A stretch of DNA of 64,000 nt from Lumbricus rubellus (Eukaryota; Annelida; Clitellata; Crassiclitellata; Lumbricidae), in assembly GCA_945859605.1 (NCBI GenBank), contig OX243823.1:34583139-34647138 (forward strand). The letters are read 5' to 3'. The translations under genes and the position numbers were made by a program. Under the pieces are notes generated by a model. The model searched no databases. It worked only from the letters and a program-made list of their open reading frames with translations, and had not been told where the DNA came from. This document shows, piece by piece, positions 20,952-29,266 of this stretch. Position 1 is the first letter of the stretch. Each line of letters opens with the position of its first letter.

Positions 20952-20973
20952 TATTAAATACGCTTACAATATC
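20952..20973. repeat. Right 11-bp duplication, last LTR bases and right 5-bp duplication
   Basis: In order: TATTAAATACG (20952-20962), CTTACA closing the split LTR (20963-20968), then ATATC (20969-20973), the partner of 5078-5082. Three insertion layers can be read from these 22 bases. Confidence 0.88.
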
Positions 20974-21147
20974 TATAACGATCACGTGAGTACAGACATG
21001 TCGAAAGATGAATTTAGAAAACTATTCAAAACAGTATGGGAGCAACCTCATGGATTGGTTGTTTTAGACCTAACTAGCGACAAGTACAACGGCAAATACC
21101 GATGCGGACTCGACACATTTTATGTAATCGAGGATCCGCTATTGTAA
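20974..21147 (+). pseudogene. Polinton packaging ATPase, second part
   Basis: 58 codons including the TAA stop, in the same frame as 4468-5082 when the insertion and one duplication copy are set aside. VWEQPHGLVVLD and KYRCGLDTFY fit the C-terminal end of Polinton FtsK-type ATPases. There is no start signal of its own apart from an internal Met at 20998. The split gene would total 262 residues, normal for the family. Confidence 0.88.
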
Positions 21148-21154
21148 AATTGAA

Positions 21155-21961
21155 ATGTATAATAAAAATGGAATCATCGCTTCTCAAACAGATATCAGAA
21201 AACACGGAAAAAAGGCCTGTAACACGGAACCAAAAACGTCATTTTCCATTTTTATAAGCGAAAAGAGCACGCGAATCAGAACGAAGTTTAATCCACTACT
21301 TGAACTGGAGAAGAATAAGAAATACGAAATGGCCTTAGTTGCCCTCGAGACGTACTATTCTTTTCCTAATATCGATGCGACAAACAACGTCTTTAGGTAT
21401 TCGCCGAATTCCGACACAGATTGGATAAACATAGAGGTTCCAGAGGGTTGCTATGAAATAACGGATATAAACGAATATATACAGAGAGTCATGAAGGGGA
21501 ATGGGCATTACGATAGAGTAAATGGAGATTACTGTATCACAATAGCACCAAACACCAATACCTTGAGGTCTGTGGTAAATATAGCAGCAGGCTATATGGA
21601 TGACTTTACGCCAGAGAATTCGATCGGAAAGGTTCTAGGTTTTAGCAGATGGATCTATACGGGTGGATACAACGAATCGGAGGACTTGGTAAATATAATG
21701 AGTGTAAGCAGCCTAAGAGTGACCAGCGACATTATTGGGTCTTCGTACACTAACGGAACATCGGAAAACGTCATATATTCTTTTTTCCCAAACGTAGGCC
21801 CGGGTTACAAGATTATCGAAGTGCCACATAATTTAATATATCTCCCGATTTTGCTATCTACAATTTCAACGATGGAAACGAGGCTCACGGACCAACATGG
21901 GAACCTGCTAAATCTTAGAGGAGAAGAATTAGCGATTCGATTTCATATTAGAGAAGTTTGA
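21155..21961 (+). CDS. Polinton penton (minor capsid) protein
   Basis: 268 residues, intact. It begins 7 bp after the ATPase stop. Conserved-looking blocks: ALVALETYYSFPNI (about residue 60), GKVLGFSRWIYTGG (about 148) and a C-terminal YSFFPNVGPGYKIIEVP to AIRFHIREV. These match the single jelly-roll penton analogues of Polintons and adintoviruses, which form capsid vertices. It sits between the ATPase and the membrane-protein gene, usual for these elements. No lesion seen. Confidence 0.82.
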   Translation: MYNKNGIIASQTDIRKHGKKACNTEPKTSFSIFISEKSTRIRTKFNPLLELEKNKKYEMALVALETYYSFPNIDATNNVFRYSPNSDTDWINIEVPEGCYEITDINEYIQRVMKGNGHYDRVNGDYCITIAPNTNTLRSVVNIAAGYMDDFTPENSIGKVLGFSRWIYTGGYNESEDLVNIMSVSSLRVTSDIIGSSYTNGTSENVIYSFFPNVGPGYKIIEVPHNLIYLPILLSTISTMETRLTDQHGNLLNLRGEELAIRFHIREV

Positions 21962-21987
21962 TAGTTTTTTTGTAATTTATATATAAA

Positions 21988-22587
21988 ATGAGTCGTTACC
22001 TGAAATTAAACGTTAATATTTCGGAAGCACAACAAGACAAAATTAAAAGATCACTTCAAGCGGGGACCGGCGGGAGTATCAAATTAACAACCGGTGATAT
22101 AGGCGGGGAACACGTTTTAGCTTTCACGAAGGCACAAATAAACAAAATAGACAAAGCGTACCAAAACGGAACTGGAGTGATTATTAAAATGAGTAAAACG
22201 CAATTGGAGAACAAAAAGAAAGTCGAAGGCGGTTTTATAGGAGCTATATTACCATTTCTAGCGACAGCCGGAAAATTTCTTCTTGGTAGCGTACTGCCTA
22301 GTTTTGCACAGGGTGCTGTAGGCGCGCTAGGTTCCGTGGCTACTTCGAAACTTGTCGATAAAATAAGCGGATCGGGAGTATTGTATATTAAGAAAGATGG
22401 AATGGCGTGTAAAGTTAGGCCGGATGGAAATGGGCTGTATATGTCACCGTGGACGAAAGGTAGTTCGATGGGGGCTGGATTATATATGAAAACGGGTGAC
22501 GGGCTGTATATGACCCCCGGTTCCGGACTTATTCTTGGCCCTAATTCGCCTTTTAAAAATATACCGATTCTGGGCATGATATTATAA
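21988..22587 (+). CDS. Polinton membrane-active virion protein
   Basis: 199 residues. Starts in the context TATATATAAAATG. The N-terminal half is polar, then a hydrophobic Gly/Ala-rich segment at about residues 80-115 (GFIGAILPFLATAG and following), then repeated GLYM motifs and GLILGPNSPFKNIPILG at the end. Related small proteins in Polintons are thought to interact with membranes, by analogy with adenovirus inner capsid proteins. Intact. The family is recognised by layout; the function is inferred. Confidence 0.65.
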   Translation: MSRYLKLNVNISEAQQDKIKRSLQAGTGGSIKLTTGDIGGEHVLAFTKAQINKIDKAYQNGTGVIIKMSKTQLENKKKVEGGFIGAILPFLATAGKFLLGSVLPSFAQGAVGALGSVATSKLVDKISGSGVLYIKKDGMACKVRPDGNGLYMSPWTKGSSMGAGLYMKTGDGLYMTPGSGLILGPNSPFKNIPILGMIL

Positions 22588-22602
22588 ACTATTATATATA
22601 AA

Positions 22603-23001
22603 ATGTCGAGACCATTACACAAATTTGGAACTAAACCAACTAGGCCGGTAGAGGTTAGAACGCAGCCCATTTCGGTCTTTTGGAAGATTACGAGCGGTGT
22701 TACTCACGCCCCAATAAGACAACAATGGGGCCAAAGATGGAAGATTATAGCGCAAAATGATATAACGATACAACCAAAGGCAGCAAATACGCTAATGCTT
22801 GGACTCGGTGTAGAAATGGCTGGAGGTCTTTGTCTCGTTTCCCTTAGACAGAGTATTAAAGAACGAAGATGTAGCCTACTAGACGGAGTGATTTCAGAAG
22901 ATGTGGTTGATGAGATCATAGTTTCCGTTCAAAACAAGTCCGATTCAGCAGTAACTATAAACGAAAATGATTCGTTATGTTATGTAAATTATCAACGTTA
23001 A
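22603..23001 (+). CDS. dUTPase-fold-like protein, probably not catalytic
   Basis: 132 residues, preceded by TATATATAAAATG. The C-terminal 80 residues follow the beta-strand pattern of trimeric dUTPases: GLGVEMAGGLCLVSL, then RCSLLDGVISEDVVDEI, then VTINENDSLCYVNY, which parallel the usual motif 2-4 positions. The motif-3 Asp/Tyr region and the motif-2 serine context are not standard, and the Gly-rich C-terminal arm is absent, so dUTP hydrolysis is unlikely. It lies between two virion-type genes, so a structural (capsid-associated) role is a reasonable guess. Intact. Confidence 0.55.
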   Translation: MSRPLHKFGTKPTRPVEVRTQPISVFWKITSGVTHAPIRQQWGQRWKIIAQNDITIQPKAANTLMLGLGVEMAGGLCLVSLRQSIKERRCSLLDGVISEDVVDEIIVSVQNKSDSAVTINENDSLCYVNYQR

Positions 23002-23029
23002 AAAAATATATATTGCTATAAATAAACGA

Positions 23030-23728
23030 ATGGAATACGAAGGCATCAAACTCTATCCAAACCTAACAAATATAACACCCTCCGCGCCAGAAGGTGAAAT
23101 ACAAATAGTCGCAGGGTCTGCTCAAACGTATCGGCTTCAAAAGTTAGCGAAATTAAAAAGGAAATCGAGCAAGAACGAGACAAAAGAGCAACGTTAAGTA
23201 AAAAGTATCATAGAAGTGTAAGCGTAATCGAAGTAATAGACAACTTCCTCATGGGGGTCACGATGGGGCTCGGAATTTCAGGAATCGGCGTATTATCCAC
23301 CATAGTTGCAACCCCCATCGCTATTGCCATGGAAGGGACTGCATTAGGTGCGGGGCTGTTAAGTATAATCGGCGGCCGAATCATTAAAAAGCTCTCCCTG
23401 AAGGCGGAGAAGCATGAAAAGATCAAAACGCTAGCTGACGCGAAGCTCAACACGATCAGCGACCATATTTCAAAAGCTCTCGTGGATGATCACATTTCAG
23501 ACGAAGAATATTCTCTGATTTTAAGCGAGATTGAAAAATTCAATGGTATGAAAGAAGAAATTTAAAAGTAAGTCGAAAGTTACGATAGACGCGATGGACG
23601 AGGAAACGAAACAATCACTCATCGATCGGGGAAGAGAAGAAGTCAGACAATCTTTTCAAAGCATGTTTGAGAAAAATACCGAATCTGTTAGAAAGACGAC
23701 TAACGTGAACATGTATGAAATCATGTAG
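23030..23728 (+). pseudogene. Polinton hydrophobic-helix protein, frameshifted
   Basis: Begins at 23030 (MEYEGIKLYP) and is open for about 55 codons; reading then moves to another frame near 23155-23165, an A-rich stretch, and continues to 23565. The central part has two hydrophobic Gly-rich helices (MGVTMGLGISGIGVLSTIVA and LGAGLLSIIGG), then a charged helical tail. A short additional frame, from MDEETKQSLIDRGREE at about 23594 to a stop at 23728, resembles the end of the same kind of protein. Similar proteins occur in invertebrate Polintons; function unknown. Confidence 0.55.
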
Positions 23729-23769
23729 ACCTATGTCGTTATGTCAGAAAATACGTCTAACTTATGTTT

Positions 23770-23846
23770 TTAAACACGTCTAAAAACACGTCTAAAAACA
23801 CGTCTAAAAACACGTCAAAAAACACGTCGAAAAACACGTCGAAAAA
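23770..23846 (+). repeat. 12-bp iteron array in Polinton
   Basis: About six direct copies of AACACGTCTAAA with TCA/TCG variants near the end, lying between two genes and directly upstream of a start codon at 23868. Confidence 0.9.
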
Positions 23847-23867
23847 AATTATATTTTTTAATTTAAA

Positions 23868-24785
23868 ATGTCGTTTCTAAAGATAAGTGACCTCACGAAA
23901 AGAGATTTTATAGTCGAAGAGTTTATGAAATCCAAGAAGAATATTCAGCAAAACTTTTTATCGGAGAGATTTGGGTGGTTCAGGACTACAACAAGAATTA
24001 ACCAAGCTGTACAAGCCTATCGTCGATTCGCAATCCGCAATTTCTAAAGAGCAAAATGTCTTACTATTCGCCATAAAAGAAAACTCGTTAGCTACATCAA
24101 ACGCGCTACAAACGCTACCCGCTTCGTTAAAGGTTCAATTTCCTCAGTATCCTTCGATAGAAGCGTATAGCGACGACCCGATTGAGGATATTAGAACTTT
24201 AGAATTAGGAGATGTACAAGCCTATCGTCGAAGTACCAAGTACCTTCATCAATACGCCTCCGATAAAAAAATTGTAGACACAACGTTCGGAATAAGAACT
24301 AAAAAAATGGTCAATTCTACATCGGTGATACTCCGATTTCTATTCAAGGAGACGATGTGACGGTTGGAAATAAGACTTATAGCGGAACACCGGGGCTTTG
24401 GGAGTTGCTGACGATGAAACAGCCTAACGTATCGATATACGATAATAATGATATAGACGATTACGCCGAGATTCTACTCGCGACGGATGCTATAAAGTCG
24501 CGTAAAAATCCTAACAAACCTAAATCATGTCCGGGCTTCAAATATAGAGAAATTATCAAACCGATATGGGAAAAGAGGGATCGTAATACAGTGGGTAAAG
24601 GCGTCGGTGTAATCGTTATATCCGAAGATCCAAATGTATTAGCGAAACAGCTAGAGCTAAGACATCAACGCTTTAAAGCAGGCAATACTAAAGTAAGAAA
24701 CGAGATCGTGGCGATGTGCGACGCGTTACTAAGGCAAGGAGTGCTGGGTAAAGATGCTTATAAAAATATAATGTCGACATTATAA
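23868..24785 (+). pseudogene. Polinton conserved protein (DUF8207-like), two frameshifts
   Basis: Starts TTTAAAATGTCG at 23868 with a basic helical N-terminus (RDFIVEEFMKSKKNIQQNF). The frame changes near 23970 (G run) and again near 24310 (run of seven A). The last part reads VGNKTYSGTPGLWELLT and KYREIIKPIWEKR, the hallmark of an uncharacterised family common in cnidarian and other invertebrate Polintons. Both lesions lie in homopolymers, so sequencing error is possible. It lies in the capsid gene cluster; function unknown. Confidence 0.6.
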
Positions 24786-24786
24786 A

Positions 24787-25221
24787 ATGCTGATCGTTAA
24801 TAGAAGGAGATATAGGAAACAATACGTTGGCGGAGGATCTGGAATATTCGATACTATTTCAGGATTTTTCAAACGACTAGTTACATCGAACGCCGCCAAA
24901 CAATTAGCAACAACCGCTCTCAACGCGAGTAAAGACGCAGGTAAATAAATTGTAAAAAAGGCCATCGATGTTGGGAAAACAACCGCAATCGACGCTGGTA
25001 AACGATTAGTGGACAAAGCAGTGACTAAACTGTTTACTCCTACCCCTAAAAAACAGGCTGTTGCGCAAGAAACTAGACAAATTTTAGATCGGCTAAGTAG
25101 CGTCGGGTCGAGCCCGAATATAAATAATCTGATGATGGGGGACGGTCTGAAGAAGAACGGCGCCATATCGATACAAGATTTAGTACGCACGCTAAACGGC
25201 GCCGGAATGAAGGTCGCGTAA
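24787..25221 (+). pseudogene. Small basic Polinton virion-type protein with in-frame stop
   Basis: ATG one base after the previous stop, in ATTATAAAATG. Basic N-terminus (VNRRRYRKQY), then a Gly-rich hinge and amphipathic Ala/Lys helices. One in-frame TAA at 24946-24948 splits it; the same frame continues to 25221, ending in IQDLVRTLNGAGMKVA. Size (144 codons) and position before the major capsid gene are as for small basic proteins of other Polintons, possibly membrane- or DNA-associated. Function not shown. Confidence 0.55.
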
Positions 25222-25244
25222 AAAAATATTATCGCGTAATAAAA

Positions 25245-26534
25245 ATGCAATCTGATATTCTGAGATTTACCGAACAACCATTGAGCGATGACGACGGAAT
25301 CGAAAAATATGAATGGTATGAGTATGAGCCGATATCGGGGGCGAATCTAAACACATCCGGTGAGATTAGAATAAACATCGAACTTCAAGATTTATTTTGC
25401 CATCCAGCAGAATCTTACCTGTTATTCGAGGGTAGATTGACGAAGGCTGACAACACCTTTTACGTTAATGCCGATGAAGCAACCCTTACGAATAATGGGC
25501 TCATGCATCTTTTCAGTCAAATTACGTATACCCTATCGAATCAGGAAATTGAATCGTTATTTTACCCAGGTCAAGCAACGACGATGCTCGGATTACTCAA
25601 ATACCCGAATGATTTTCAACTAGCTCAAGGTTTAAATCAGTTGTGGTATAAGGACAGCGGAGCGACGGCTGCTATCGCGAATAATCAAGGTTTCGCTGTT
25701 AGACAGTCGTATATAATTCAAAAACCAACTGCTAAAGATACTTTTAGCTTTATAGTTCCATTGAAGCATATTTTCGGATTTTGCGATGATTACGACAAGG
25801 TTGTTTTTGGTATGAAACATACGCTAACTCTTGTTCGTAAAGCCGATGATGACGCAATTTTTAGACTCGCTGCCGCGGGTGCAGGAAAAGTTAGGGTATA
25901 TAAAATCTCATGGTTTATGCCCCACGTTTTACCATCCGATATGGAAAGAATGCAGTTGTACAAAACGATCGAATCGAAAGCGTCGTTGCCAGTTTTGTAC
26001 AGAGCCCGTCAATGCGATACCACCTCCGTCGCACAGTCGACTAATTTTAGCTGGAGACTTAGCGTCAAGTCATTACCTGAGAAACCTAGGTACATCATCT
26101 TAGGTTTTCAAACAAATAAAAGCGGCGATCAAGAACACAATCCATCCGTTTTCAATCATTGCGATCTAAAGAACATGTACGTGATGATGAACCAGGACCG
26201 ATACCCAGCTGTCGACTATAGCCTATCATTTCCGAATCAACAGTTCTCGTGGGCGTACCGAGCAGCATCCACGTTTAGTGAAAAATACTATGGAATGGAT
26301 GAACTAATAACACAAGGCAATATCACACCCTCGGACTTTAAAGATCTGTTTCCGATTATGGTGTTTGACGTGAGCAAGCAATCCGAACGTCTAAAGTCAT
26401 CGACAGTCGATATCCAGATCAAAGGCACGTTTCATACGGCACCGCCAGCCAATACGGTAGCGTACGCACTGGTGATTTCAGACAAGTTACTGAGGTTCCA
26501 ATCCGACGGACAGAAAATGAGCGCGGTATATTAA
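25245..26534 (+). CDS. Polinton major capsid protein (double jelly roll, hexon-like)
   Basis: 429 residues, intact, with an A-rich start context (AATAAAAATG). Blocks such as ESYLLFEGRLTKAD (about residue 60), SNQEIESLFYPGQATTMLGL (about 97), FIVPLKHIFGFCDDY (about 165) and FSWAYRAASTFSEKYYGM (about 325) are those of Polinton hexon-type proteins. Trimers of such proteins tile the icosahedral shell. Being the longest undamaged gene of the element, it suggests the virion genes decayed late or are under selection. Assignment by sequence motifs and gene order. Confidence 0.85.
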   Translation: MQSDILRFTEQPLSDDDGIEKYEWYEYEPISGANLNTSGEIRINIELQDLFCHPAESYLLFEGRLTKADNTFYVNADEATLTNNGLMHLFSQITYTLSNQEIESLFYPGQATTMLGLLKYPNDFQLAQGLNQLWYKDSGATAAIANNQGFAVRQSYIIQKPTAKDTFSFIVPLKHIFGFCDDYDKVVFGMKHTLTLVRKADDDAIFRLAAAGAGKVRVYKISWFMPHVLPSDMERMQLYKTIESKASLPVLYRARQCDTTSVAQSTNFSWRLSVKSLPEKPRYIILGFQTNKSGDQEHNPSVFNHCDLKNMYVMMNQDRYPAVDYSLSFPNQQFSWAYRAASTFSEKYYGMDELITQGNITPSDFKDLFPIMVFDVSKQSERLKSSTVDIQIKGTFHTAPPANTVAYALVISDKLLRFQSDGQKMSAVY

Positions 26535-26563
26535 AGAAATATATTTTCTAATATAAAAGGATC

Positions 26564-26929
26564 ATGAAACTTCCGCAACTAAAATCATTAATGAAGGAAC
26601 ACGGAATAACGTTTAGTTATATGAACAAACCCGAAATGTTAAGAACACTCGTCAAGAAGGGCATTTTACCGGAAACAGAATTGGATAAGCCGGCGAAGAA
26701 GAAAAGAGAAGTATTACCCGAGTACGAGTATTTAAAAACTATTAGAAATAATCGTATAAGCGTTGAAGTCCTAGACAAAGACACTAACGAAGTCGTCGTC
26801 TATCCATCGTTGTATAAGGCTAGCATGACTTTTAAAACCAGTTCGGACACGCTAAAAGCTTATAATGGTAAAGTCTTTAGAAAAAGACACGAGATTACGG
26901 TGCATGATAGAATGGTCGATGAAGAGTAG
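26564..26929 (+). CDS. SAP-like/NUMOD1-like small protein
   Basis: 121 residues. The first 35 residues look like a SAP-type helix-turn-helix (LPQLKSLMKEHGITFSYMNK). The C-terminal half, VEVLDKDTNEVVVYPSLYKA followed by a helix and GKVFRKRHEI, resembles the NUMOD1 DNA-binding module of homing-type nucleases, but no nuclease domain is present. Last gene of the rightward cluster, convergent with the fibre gene 32 bp away. A DNA-binding role is inferred. Intact. Confidence 0.5.
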   Translation: MKLPQLKSLMKEHGITFSYMNKPEMLRTLVKKGILPETELDKPAKKKREVLPEYEYLKTIRNNRISVEVLDKDTNEVVVYPSLYKASMTFKTSSDTLKAYNGKVFRKRHEITVHDRMVDEE

Positions 26930-26961
26930 TATCAATTCAAAACTTGATTCGGTTTTGAATT

Positions 26962-27690
26962 TTATGGTCGTAAGTATGCCGCTGAAAAATCTCGAACTAA
27001 AATATTTGCCGTATTAGGCGAAGTAATAAATATCTCGAGATAATCGGTATTAGTTAATCGAACTAGGCTAGTGCTCGGTGCATATTTATACGATCCAGCC
27101 ATACCTCCACCGCCGACAATCAGCATGTACACTCCCCCCACTTTTATACAAGCCAATATTTTCGTAATATCTAGCACTATTGTCGCGTATTTCCAAACAC
27201 GTCGTAACCATATAACATCCAGCTTTCCGAGGAAGGAAACGGTTCGAATTGACGAGACAATTATCCGGATCGAATCTTACTCTTCCAAATGATACTTGCG
27301 TTAATGTGTTAGCAGGGATAGCCTGAGCCAAGGGGGCGTAAACACTAAACGTCGGGCCAAATGTAGCTTCAGCAGTGGGTCTATCGAATCAATTCGTTCG
27401 TCGACATATTTTTTATTCGTTAAATGATTATCGTTAGACGGAATGTCATCGTGATTCGTTATCAAATCTATAGCTTGTCCCCAACTTAGAGCTTCATCCA
27501 TTCCTGCATCCGGATTATTCGTTACAGGCAGGCCTTTAATGCAGTTGCCATTCATATTTAGATCTCCAGTCGCCGGATTTGCTCCATCTACCCTTAGAAA
27601 AGTACTTTTTACTTGGCTAAAAGTAACACCCCCAGCAATTATTCTTTGTGTAGATCCTGAATCTGTATGACCAAATTTATCAACAGGCAT
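26962..27690 (-). pseudogene. Polinton fibre-like protein 1 with C1q-type head
   Basis: Start in AATATATAAAATG. N-terminus MPVDKFGHTDSGSTQ, then a shaft segment (TGDLNMNGNCIKGLPV, NKKYVDERID), then a Gly-rich beta-sandwich reminiscent of C1q/TNF-type or phage fibre heads (PRKAGCYMVTTCLEI, TNTDYLEIFI, ending LRP). The frame changes near 27365-27370 and again near 27120, so no continuous product is made here. It shares its N-terminus, shaft and head plan with the next gene, implying tandem duplication. Likely receptor-binding fibre. Confidence 0.6.
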
Positions 27691-27721
27691 TTTATATATT
27701 TAAGATTAATCTTCTCGTTCG

Positions 27722-28791
27722 CTAAGGGCGTAAGAATGCCAACGATAAATCTCTGCCTTTTATGTTTAGAGCGATGGATGAATAAACGAATATCTCGAGG
27801 TAATCGGAAACGGATAGATAAACTATGCTACTGCCCGTTGCGTTATTATTAGAACCCCCGGTACCCCCTCCACCCGCAATTTGCATGTACAACACTCCAT
27901 TTTCATATAGAAAAACGTTGCTATAGGTGGTATTAGTATTATTGCAAAATTCTATGTACGTCGAAACGAGATAGTAGCCGGCTTTACCGGGAGTGAAACG
28001 AGTGAAACCCGTCCTTATACGGCCACCGGATTGGCATCTTTCGAGATTGAAAGCGACTCTTGTGGAAATTCCAGCGCTTATGGCTTGTGTCCCGTCATTG
28101 TAAGCACTAATCGTGGGACCTACTGCTGCAGTCATATCAACATATTTTTTAGTCGCCGCATCACGGTCGCTGTTGGGTTCGTGTAGACCTGTAATGTAAC
28201 CATCATGCATAAAGATGGTCGTACGCACATGTATTTGATTGGCTTCCCTCGTCTTAACCATCTCTAAGACGGTGTTATTATTTAATTTAAATCGAAATCC
28301 ATCCGTCGATTGCATTGTAATTGGTTGGTTTAATCGGCTTTCTATTTTATTCGTTGTATTTCCTAAAAATATATTAAAATCTTTATTTCCATCCAAATCC
28401 TTGCACCCCATCGACCGCGTAAAATCCCTACCATTGCTTAAGAATAAGTCTCCAGTCATGGTATCACCAGTTTTAGACACTTTCGAAGTAAGTTGTTCAT
28501 CGACGTATCTCTTATTCGCTAAATGATTATCCACGGTTGGTGTATCATCGTGATTCTGCATTAAATCTATTACTTGCCCTCGACTTACAGCCTCATCCAT
28601 TCCTGCTATCGGAGCATTCGTCATAGGCAGTCCTCTAATAGTATGACCATTCATATTTAGATCTCCAGTCGCTGGGTTTGCTCCATCTAGCCTTAGAAAA
28701 GTACTATTTACTTGACTTTCAGTAACCCCCCCCCAGCAATTACTCTTTGAGTAGATCCTGAATCTGTATGACCAAATTTATCAACAGGCAT
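27722..28791 (-). pseudogene. Polinton fibre-like protein 2 with C1q-type head
   Basis: Start at 28791 in ATATTTAAAATG. The first 20 residues match fibre 1, then the frame breaks in a run of nine G (28726-28734) and resumes from about 28720 to the stop at 27722. Shaft motifs: TGDLNMNGHTIRGLPM, NKRYVDEQL, SKTGDTMTGDL and DRDAATKKYVD, the last being typical of phage and adenovirus-like fibres. Head: TPGKAGYYLVSTYIEF, GGGGTGGSNN, VSDYLEIFVY, ending LRP. It has a longer shaft than fibre 1. Probably binds host cells. Confidence 0.65.
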
Positions 28792-28854
28792 TTTAAATAT
28801 AATAATTTTTTAATGCAGACTGTTTATAACTTCTTGGAATTTGCAACCATCTTT

Positions 28855-29243
28855 TCATGTTTTTTTCAGGACGTACAGACATAAATGGCCGCAAAACACT
28901 TCGTTGTCGGGTTGTATTCGTTCGCTGTTATATAACACGGGTTGCTGTAAATACTTTAACAGTTCTAGAGGAGGGGACAGACCATAGCTATCAAAATATA
29001 TTTTATCCTTGCCATTCTTTAAAAAAGCGCTCCAATGGGTCCCCTGTCCATTAGAGCCGTCTAGATTCAATATCCCGCATTCAGTCCGTCTAGGTTTCTT
29101 TGGCAGCTCGTCTCTGAGAAAAACTCCTCAAAAATTTGGGATATTTAGCTTTTTCGCGGCATCTATTAGTTCAAAATTCGTTAACGGATTATTCGGAAGA
29201 ACTACGCCCTCGACATCGATATTTTTTACAGTTGCATGACTCA
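28855..29243 (-). pseudogene. Adenain-type cysteine protease with in-frame stop
   Basis: Start at 29243 in AATGTAAAATGAG. About 130 codons with one in-frame TGA at 29128-29130; the same frame continues beyond. Catalytic His in GTHWSAF, Asp in YFDSYG, Cys in CGHLCLYVL, in adenovirus protease order. This protease matures capsid precursors. Short compared with adenovirus proteases (about 200 residues) but within the range of Polinton forms. It is packed between fibre 2 and the polymerase gene on the same strand. Confidence 0.85.
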
Positions 29244-29266
29244 TTTTACATTTAGAGAATAGTAGC

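Larger units (their letters stand above)
5083..20968 (-). mobile_element. Gmr1-like Ty3/gypsy retrotransposon, copy B (interrupted)
   Basis: Minus-strand LTR element: 3' LTR 5083-5599, polypurine tract, RNase H, RT remnant, integrase module, protease, Gag, primer binding site 9971-9988, and 5' LTR split into 9991-10497 and 20963-20968 by a 10.45-kb DNA transposon. Flanked by ATATC duplications. The IN and RT deletions match copy A. The two LTRs look almost identical by eye (one substitution and one 3-bp difference noticed), so insertion is recent relative to the LTR divergence from copy A. Confidence 0.92.

Noticed and set aside
10487..20962. TTAA target duplication (piggyBac or Kolobok type)
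   Set aside because: Identity extends to 11 bp, and a TTAA boundary would make the two element ends unequal. Kept only as a weaker alternative.
23770..23846. Coding Asn-Thr-Ser-Lys repeat
   Set aside because: The only upstream ATG in range is in another frame and stops before the repeat.
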